Source: CAZSWS01 sp964610765 (GTDB lineage: Bacteria; Bacteroidota; Bacteroidia; Bacteroidales; Tannerellaceae). Taken from it: 18,901 nucleotides of DNA. The stretch is from NCBI GenBank assembly GCA_964610765.1, contig CAZSWS010000061.1, forward strand, positions 1 to 18,901, written 5' to 3'. Both the position numbers and the translations under genes were made by a program. Shown piece by piece: positions 13,928 to 18,901 of this stretch. Within the stretch, counting starts at the first letter, position 1, and each line of letters opens with the position of its first letter. The notes beneath the pieces were generated by a model that searched no databases, was not told the origin of the DNA, and worked only from the letters and a program-made list of their open reading frames with translations.

Positions 13928-14164
13928 ATGTCTGATATCGCATCTAAAGTTACAGCAATTATTGTTGATAAATTAAGCGTAGAGGAGTCTGAAATTACTC
14001 CTGAAGCAAGCTTCACAAACGATTTAGGAGCAGACTCACTGGATACAGTAGAATTAATCATGGAATTCGAAAAAGAATTTGATATTTCTATTCCAGATGA
14101 TCAAGCTGAAAAAATTTCGACTGTAGGTGATGCTATTGCCTATATTGAAGCTAACGCGAAGTAA
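13928..14164 (+). CDS. acpP: Acyl carrier protein
   Basis: 78 residues, acidic, four-helix. Ser37 in GADSLDTVE is the phosphopantetheine attachment site. It carries growing acyl chains in fatty acid synthesis. It lies 18 bp ahead of fabF, its direct partner enzyme, in the usual acpP-fabF-rnc order. Length and motif are standard. Confidence 0.97.
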   Translation: MSDIASKVTAIIVDKLSVEESEITPEASFTNDLGADSLDTVELIMEFEKEFDISIPDDQAEKISTVGDAIAYIEANAK

Positions 14165-14182
14165 TCAATCCGTAATACGTAT

Positions 14183-15439
14183 ATGGAATTAAAAAGAGTA
14201 GTTGTAACAGGTCTTGGTGCTATCACTCCGATTGGAAACAGTTTCCCGGAAACATGGGAAGCTATGAAAAGCGGAAAAAGTGGAGCAAGACCTATTACTC
14301 GTTTTGACGCTTCTAAGTTTAAAACACAATTTGCTTGTGAAGTAAAAGATTTTAAACCGGAAGATTATCTCGATCGAAAAGAAGCCCGTAAACATGACTT
14401 ATATTCACAATTTGCCTTGGTTGCAGCCAACGAAGCCATAAGCGACGCCAACTTCGACCTGGACAATGAGGATAAAGATCGTATAGGCGTTATTTTCGCT
14501 TCGGGAATCGGTGGTATCACTACCTTTCAAAACGAAGTGCTAGACTACAATGAAGAGCGAGGTCCTCGTTTTAATCCTTATTTTATTCCGAAAATTATCG
14601 CGGATATCGCTGCCGGTCACATTTCCATGAAATATGGTTTTAGAGGACCAAATTTTGCGACGGTATCAGCCTGCGCTTCTTCTACCCATTCAATGATTGA
14701 CGCTTTTAATTATATCCGTTTAGGAAAAGCAGATGTAATTATTACCGGAGGTGCAGAAGCACCCATCTCTATTGTTGGAGTAGGTGGATTTAATGCAATG
14801 AATGCAATGTCCACCCGCAATGACTCGCCAGAAACGGCATCGCGTCCGTTTAGCCATAGTCGTGACGGCTTTGTTATAGGAGAAGGCAGTTGTGCGATTG
14901 TACTTGAAGAACTAGAACATGCATTAGCACGAGGAGCTAATATTTATTGCGAGTTAGTAGGGGGAGGATTTTCTGCTGACGCTTATCATCTTACAGCTTC
15001 ACACCCGGAAGGGACAGGAGCTAAACGCTCGATGTTAACAGCTTTAGAAGATGCCGAAATGAAGCCTGAAGAAATTGACTATATCAATGTTCACGGTACA
15101 TCAACTCCTGTTGGCGACATTTCAGAAGTGAAAGCCATCAAGGACATTTTTGGCGAACATGCCTACAACTTGAACATCAGCTCGACAAAGTCTATGACCG
15201 GGCATCTTTTAGGTGCAACCGGAGCGCTAGAAGCACTAGCTTGTGCTATGGCGGTAAAAGAAGGTATCGTTCCTCCTACAATTAACCATCAAGAGGATGA
15301 TAAAGACCCGGAGATTGACTACAGTCTCAACTTCACTTTCAATAAAGCTCAAAAAAGAGAAGTAAAAGCAGCTTTATCTAACACCTTTGGTTTTGGAGGT
15401 CATAATGCAACCGTCATATTAAAAAAATTTGAAAAATAA
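14183..15439 (+). CDS. fabF: 3-oxoacyl-ACP synthase II
   Basis: 418 residues. This condensing enzyme extends acyl-ACP with malonyl-ACP. The thiolase fold has the catalytic triad Cys164 (TVSACASSTHS), His304 (NVHGTSTPVGD) and His341 (SMTGHLLGATGA), with Lys336 in SSTKSMTGH, the same spacing as E. coli FabF. The start VVVTGLGAITPIG and the end NTFGFGGHNATVILKKF are typical. It is co-transcribed with acpP and ends 15 bp before the rnc GTG start. Confidence 0.97.
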   Translation: MELKRVVVTGLGAITPIGNSFPETWEAMKSGKSGARPITRFDASKFKTQFACEVKDFKPEDYLDRKEARKHDLYSQFALVAANEAISDANFDLDNEDKDRIGVIFASGIGGITTFQNEVLDYNEERGPRFNPYFIPKIIADIAAGHISMKYGFRGPNFATVSACASSTHSMIDAFNYIRLGKADVIITGGAEAPISIVGVGGFNAMNAMSTRNDSPETASRPFSHSRDGFVIGEGSCAIVLEELEHALARGANIYCELVGGGFSADAYHLTASHPEGTGAKRSMLTALEDAEMKPEEIDYINVHGTSTPVGDISEVKAIKDIFGEHAYNLNISSTKSMTGHLLGATGALEALACAMAVKEGIVPPTINHQEDDKDPEIDYSLNFTFNKAQKREVKAALSNTFGFGGHNATVILKKFEK

Positions 15440-15454
15440 TTTGATTAAAAGACA

Positions 15455-16306
15455 GTGTTTGCTAAACTCATAAATAAGATAAGGCTCTTTATGTTCAGAA
15501 ATAAAGAGCCTTATCTTTCTTTGTATCATATACTAGGTTTCATCCCTCGTAATATCTCGCTATACAAACAAGCCTTTGTACATAAGTCTTCCTCTGTTTT
15601 CGATTCTGAAAAGAACAGAATGCTAAACAATGAACGCTTAGAGTTTTTAGGCGATGCCGTTTTAGATAGTATTGTATCAGATATTGTCTTTAATTTCTTC
15701 CCTCAGAAAAAAGAAGGTTTTCTCACAAATACACGTTCAAAAATAGTTCAAAGAGAAAGTTTAAATGATGTGGCTATTAAATTAGGCATTGACAAACTGC
15801 TCATAAACTCGTCAAAAAGCACCTCACACAACAACTATATCTATGGTAATGCAATGGAGGCGTTGATTGGGGCCATCTACCTGGATCAAGGATATGAAAC
15901 TTGCTTTCGTTTTGTAAAGGAACGTATAGTCTATGCGTATTTTGATTTAAATAAGCTATCAAAGAAAGAAGTTAACTTCAAATCTAACTTGATTGAATGG
16001 GGGCAAAAAAATAAGTTTGAAGTTACTTTCGACCTGATTGAGTCCTTTACTGACCCGGACGGGAATCCTGTATTTCAAACCAGTGTTTCTCTCTATGACA
16101 CACAATTGGGTATAGGCATTGGCTACTCTAAAAAAGAATCTCAACAAGCTGCATCAAAAATGGCTATGAAGAAAATCAGAACGGACAATGACACCAAGGA
16201 GTTAATCGAAAAACTCAAAAAGGCACAAGAAGAGAGTGAGAGCTCTCCATTAGAGACTTCTGAAGAGAACGACGAACCCGGCTTGGATGTTATAACTGAG
16301 CTGTGA
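15455..16306 (+). CDS. rnc: Ribonuclease III
   Basis: 283 residues from a GTG start. An internal ATG at 15491 is possible, but the first 12 residues resemble the N-termini I recall for Bacteroides RNase III, which favours the GTG. The catalytic domain has the signature NERLEFLGDAVLD (59-71), including the metal ligands Glu60, Glu63 and Asp67, and GNAMEALIG (131-139) with Glu135. Asn132 sits where E. coli has Asp114. A double-stranded RNA-binding domain follows (about 175-243, ending KKESQQAASKMAMKKI), then an acidic tail of about 40 residues. It cuts double-stranded RNA in rRNA and mRNA processing. A perfect 17-bp inverted repeat lies in codons 8-21. Confidence 0.95.
   Translation: MFAKLINKIRLFMFRNKEPYLSLYHILGFIPRNISLYKQAFVHKSSSVFDSEKNRMLNNERLEFLGDAVLDSIVSDIVFNFFPQKKEGFLTNTRSKIVQRESLNDVAIKLGIDKLLINSSKSTSHNNYIYGNAMEALIGAIYLDQGYETCFRFVKERIVYAYFDLNKLSKKEVNFKSNLIEWGQKNKFEVTFDLIESFTDPDGNPVFQTSVSLYDTQLGIGIGYSKKESQQAASKMAMKKIRTDNDTKELIEKLKKAQEESESSPLETSEENDEPGLDVITEL
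15476..15517 (+). repeat. Perfect 17-bp inverted repeat inside the 5' end of rnc
   Basis: AAGATAAGGCTCTTTAT (15476-15492) and its exact complement (15501-15517) flank an 8-base loop. In RNA this is a 17-bp uninterrupted stem, 21 bases after the rnc GTG start codon and 37 bases after the fabF stop. TCTTTG follows, so it could also act as a partial terminator. Confidence 0.85.
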
Positions 16307-16368
16307 TATTAAGTATTTAATTGTTATCTTCCTTCACTAAAAATCATTTATCTATAACAATCGCAGGC

Positions 16369-18378
16369 ATGAAAGTTTGTATAGCTGAAAAACCAAGCGT
16401 TGCACGTGAAATAGCAACCATTGTAGGAGCTGCCAGTAGAAAAGACGGCTACTACGAAGGCAATGGCTATCAAGTGACCTGGACATTTGGTCATTTATGC
16501 ACGCTGAAAGAACCGGCTGATTATACAGACAATTGGAAACGTTGGAGCATCAGCTCACTACCCATGATTCCTCCACGCTTTGGGATTAAGCTAATCAACA
16601 ATCCAACCTACGAAAAACAATTTGAAACCATTCAGCAATTAATTACAAATGCAGAGTTAGTCATTAACTGTGGTGATGCCGGACAAGAAGGAGAATTAAT
16701 TCAACGCTGGGTGATTCAAAAAGCCGGTAACAAATGTCCGGTTTATCGTTTATGGATCTCATCATTAACAGAAGAGGCTATTCGTGAGGGTTTTACTCAA
16801 CTGAAAGAAGAGAAAGAGTTTGACGAGCTTTATAAAGCCGGATTATCACGCGCTATTGGAGATTGGCTGCTGGGCATGAATGCTACGCGTCTATACACCC
16901 TCAGATATGCTCAGAACAGACAAGTGCTCTCTATCGGAAGGGTTCAAACACCTACGCTTGCACTAATTGTCAACCGACAAGCAGAAATAGAAAACTTCCA
17001 ATCCGTCCCCTATTGGGAGCTAAAAACCATCTATAAAGAGACAACTTTCTCTGCCTCAAAAGGAAGGTATGCGCAAAAAGAAGAGGCTCAAAAAGCCCTG
17101 GAAACAATCATAGGAAAGCCTTTCGTTATCATTGATGTAATCAAAAAGAAAGGAAAAGAAAGTGCTCCCCGCTTATTTGACTTGACATCTCTTCAAGTAG
17201 AATGCAACAAAAAATTCGCCTTTTCGGCTGACACAACGCTTAAGTTGGCGCAGTCACTTTATGAAAAGAAAGCCATGACCTATCCTCGGGTAGACACAAC
17301 CTTCTTGAGTGATGACATCTTCCCTAAGGTACCTGGTATACTAAAAAAGATGATTCCTTATGCTGAACTTACCAATCCCATTCTTAGTGCCGGAAAAATA
17401 AGAAAAAGCAAAAAGGTATTTGACAACGCTAAAATAACCGATCACCATGCTATCATACCTACCGGAGAACAAGTCAACCTGAACGAAGATGAACAGTTGG
17501 TGTACGACTTAATTGCACGACGATTTATTGCTGCTTTTTATCCGGATTGTGAAATATCAACCACAACCGTAAATGCTGAAGTTGAGGATATTCCTTTCAA
17601 AGCTACCGGCAAACAAATACTAAAACCCGGATGGCGAGAAGTATTCAAAGTGGAGACTAAAGATACAGAAGAAGAGGAAAATGAGGAACAAAAAGTGCTG
17701 CCAGACTTCATCAAAGGAGAAAGCGGAGAGCACCAGCCTGACTTATCAGAAAAAAAGACTACACCTCCTAAGCCTTATACAGAGGCAACACTGCTGCGAG
17801 CAATGGAAACTGCAGGGAAGTTAGTTGATAGCGACGATTTGCGTGATGCGCTGAAAGAAAATGGAATAGGCAGACCTTCAACCCGCGCTTCAATCATAGA
17901 GACATTGTTTAAACGTAACTACATACGTAAAGAGCGAAAAAATCTATTTCCTACTGCTACAGGTACTGAATTAATCAATACGATTCATGATGATTTATTG
18001 AAAAGTGCTGAACTTACCGGGCTTTGGGAGAAAAAGCTGCGCCAAATTGAAAAAGGAGAATATGAAGCCGGTATTTTCTTAGACGAACTAAAAGACATGA
18101 TTCATAAAATAGTTTGGAACGTCCTTAATGATTCGTCTATGCGCAAAATAACCATCGAGGAAGAATCTCCTAAACCAATCAAAAAGGAACGAAAAAAGCG
18201 CAAAGAGACACCCATGCTTCAATGTCCACGATGCAAAAAAGGGAAAATACTACGTGGAAAAACAGCTTATGGTTGTTCTGAATTCAAAGATGGCTGCACA
18301 TTCAGGCTAGATTATGAAACGTTTGGTGGAGAATTGAGCGACAACGAGCTAAACGAACTATTACGTAAACAGCAGTAA
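16369..18378 (+). CDS. topB: DNA topoisomerase III (type IA)
   Basis: 669 residues from the ATG at 16369 (MKVCIAEKPSVAREIA); the frame is open further up to a TTG at 16321, but family members start at this Met. The Toprim domain (1-130) has AEKPSVA and NCGDAGQEGELI. The central domains contain SIGRVQTPTLALI and the active-site Tyr305 in KKAMTYPRVDTTFLS. DHHAIIPTG, then GIGRPSTRASIIE and RNYI complete the core. The C-terminus (about 620-665) carries one four-Cys zinc module (CPRC…GC…GC) with TFRLDYE. It relaxes and decatenates DNA by single-strand passage. It lies 62 bp after rnc and 22 bp before the Nudix gene, probably in the same transcript. Length is normal for TopB. Confidence 0.96.
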   Translation: MKVCIAEKPSVAREIATIVGAASRKDGYYEGNGYQVTWTFGHLCTLKEPADYTDNWKRWSISSLPMIPPRFGIKLINNPTYEKQFETIQQLITNAELVINCGDAGQEGELIQRWVIQKAGNKCPVYRLWISSLTEEAIREGFTQLKEEKEFDELYKAGLSRAIGDWLLGMNATRLYTLRYAQNRQVLSIGRVQTPTLALIVNRQAEIENFQSVPYWELKTIYKETTFSASKGRYAQKEEAQKALETIIGKPFVIIDVIKKKGKESAPRLFDLTSLQVECNKKFAFSADTTLKLAQSLYEKKAMTYPRVDTTFLSDDIFPKVPGILKKMIPYAELTNPILSAGKIRKSKKVFDNAKITDHHAIIPTGEQVNLNEDEQLVYDLIARRFIAAFYPDCEISTTTVNAEVEDIPFKATGKQILKPGWREVFKVETKDTEEEENEEQKVLPDFIKGESGEHQPDLSEKKTTPPKPYTEATLLRAMETAGKLVDSDDLRDALKENGIGRPSTRASIIETLFKRNYIRKERKNLFPTATGTELINTIHDDLLKSAELTGLWEKKLRQIEKGEYEAGIFLDELKDMIHKIVWNVLNDSSMRKITIEEESPKPIKKERKKRKETPMLQCPRCKKGKILRGKTAYGCSEFKDGCTFRLDYETFGGELSDNELNELLRKQQ

Positions 18379-18400
18379 GCTAGAAACAAGTCATACACAC

Positions 18401-18901
18401 ATGAAAAAAGAAGAGTTCTTCCCCTTAGTTAATGAGGAAGGTAAAGTAATTGGTAAAGCCACCAGAAGTCAATGCCATAATGGTTCTAAAGTATTACATC
18501 CGGTTATCCACCTACATATTTTCAACTCGGCAGGTGAATTATTTTTACAAAAAAGAGCACAAACCAAAGACATACAACCCGGAAAATGGGATACGGCTGT
18601 CGGAGGGCATATTGACTGGGGAGAAACAGTCGAGGAAGCACTTTATCGTGAAGCACGTGAAGAGTTGGGCATAGAGGCTTTCAATCCTATACCTATCGGA
18701 AAATATTTGTTTGAATCTGAAATAGAACGCGAATTAGTTTATTCATTTAAAACAAACTATGATGGTCCTTTTCAAATTGACCCGATAGAATTGGAAGATG
18801 CACGGTTTTGGAGTCTAGAAGAAATTATAGATCAAATAGGCAAAGGGATATTCACTCCTAATTTCGAAAACGAATACAAACGCCTCCTTTCCATCGAAAA
18901 A
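18401..18901 (+). CDS. Nudix hydrolase, YfcD/IPP-isomerase-like (3' end outside window)
   Basis: 167 codons from the ATG at 18401, open to the window end with no stop codon. The complete Nudix box spans residues 69-91: GHIDWGETVEEALYREAREE then LGI, with all metal-binding Glu present. Upstream, FFPLVNEEGKVIGKATRSQCH and HPVIHLHIFN resemble the IPP isomerase/YfcD branch, whose members hydrolyse nucleoside diphosphate-linked substrates. Family length is about 165-180 residues, so little is missing. The true substrate is unknown. It starts 22 bp after topB. Confidence 0.9.
   Translation, partial: MKKEEFFPLVNEEGKVIGKATRSQCHNGSKVLHPVIHLHIFNSAGELFLQKRAQTKDIQPGKWDTAVGGHIDWGETVEEALYREAREELGIEAFNPIPIGKYLFESEIERELVYSFKTNYDGPFQIDPIELEDARFWSLEEIIDQIGKGIFTPNFENEYKRLLSIEK

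Noticed and set aside
15493..15520. The rnc 5' stem as a plain intrinsic terminator of fabF
   Set aside because: The stem lies within conserved rnc codons and the following T tract is interrupted (TCTTTG); partial termination is possible but not the simplest reading.

Overview
The window reads as chromosomal DNA of a Bacteroidales species, most likely Bacteroides or a close relative. The signs are AT-rich intergenic DNA, several TAnnTTTG -7 elements without clear Shine-Dalgarno sequences, short secreted and lipoprotein genes, and the layout purN / acpP-fabF-rnc. This is a judgement from gene content and style; no database was searched.

Positions 1-5036 are accessory DNA. On the minus strand lie the start of a small secreted protein (1-63), a paralogous 139-aa secreted protein (129-548), and a 1.4-kb gene (562-1974). 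The 1.4-kb gene rejoins on paper into one lipoprotein with a CxxC-x7-CxxC zinc ribbon, a Pro/Gly linker and a C-terminal HEVYH metallopeptidase-like domain. A 410-aa CarboxypepD-regulatory-like exported protein follows upstream (2135-3367). On the plus strand is a BspA-like leucine-rich-repeat lipoprotein (3616-5036). Both large lipoprotein genes are broken by two single-base frameshifts each, one of them in a poly-C/G tract (9 and 7 residues), while every housekeeping gene in the window is open.

Positions 5037-5612 carry no gene. They hold an imperfect hairpin and a 100-bp element made of four 22-bp palindrome-bearing repeats bounded by perfect 22-bp inverted arms. Positions 5613-7796 carry three minus-strand genes: a maltose/galactoside-type O-acetyltransferase, thiol peroxidase tpx with a good terminator, and a class I methyltransferase.

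Positions 7990-12113 form an aromatic amino acid operon: prephenate dehydratase, an aminotransferase, a DAHP synthase-chorismate mutase fusion and prephenate dehydrogenase. Together they cover entry into the shikimate pathway, chorismate to prephenate, and both branches to Phe and Tyr. Ahead of the first gene is a complete-looking transcription attenuator: a promoter, a 25-residue leader peptide with 5 Phe and 5 Tyr in 13 codons, an antiterminator segment and an intrinsic terminator that compete for the same bases. This is the most interesting system in the window.

Positions 12152-18901 carry an AI-2E/PerM-family membrane protein, purN (minus strand), then acpP, fabF, rnc, topB and a Nudix hydrolase cut by the window end. 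A perfect 17-bp inverted repeat sits in the first codons of rnc, which encodes the enzyme that cuts such stems.
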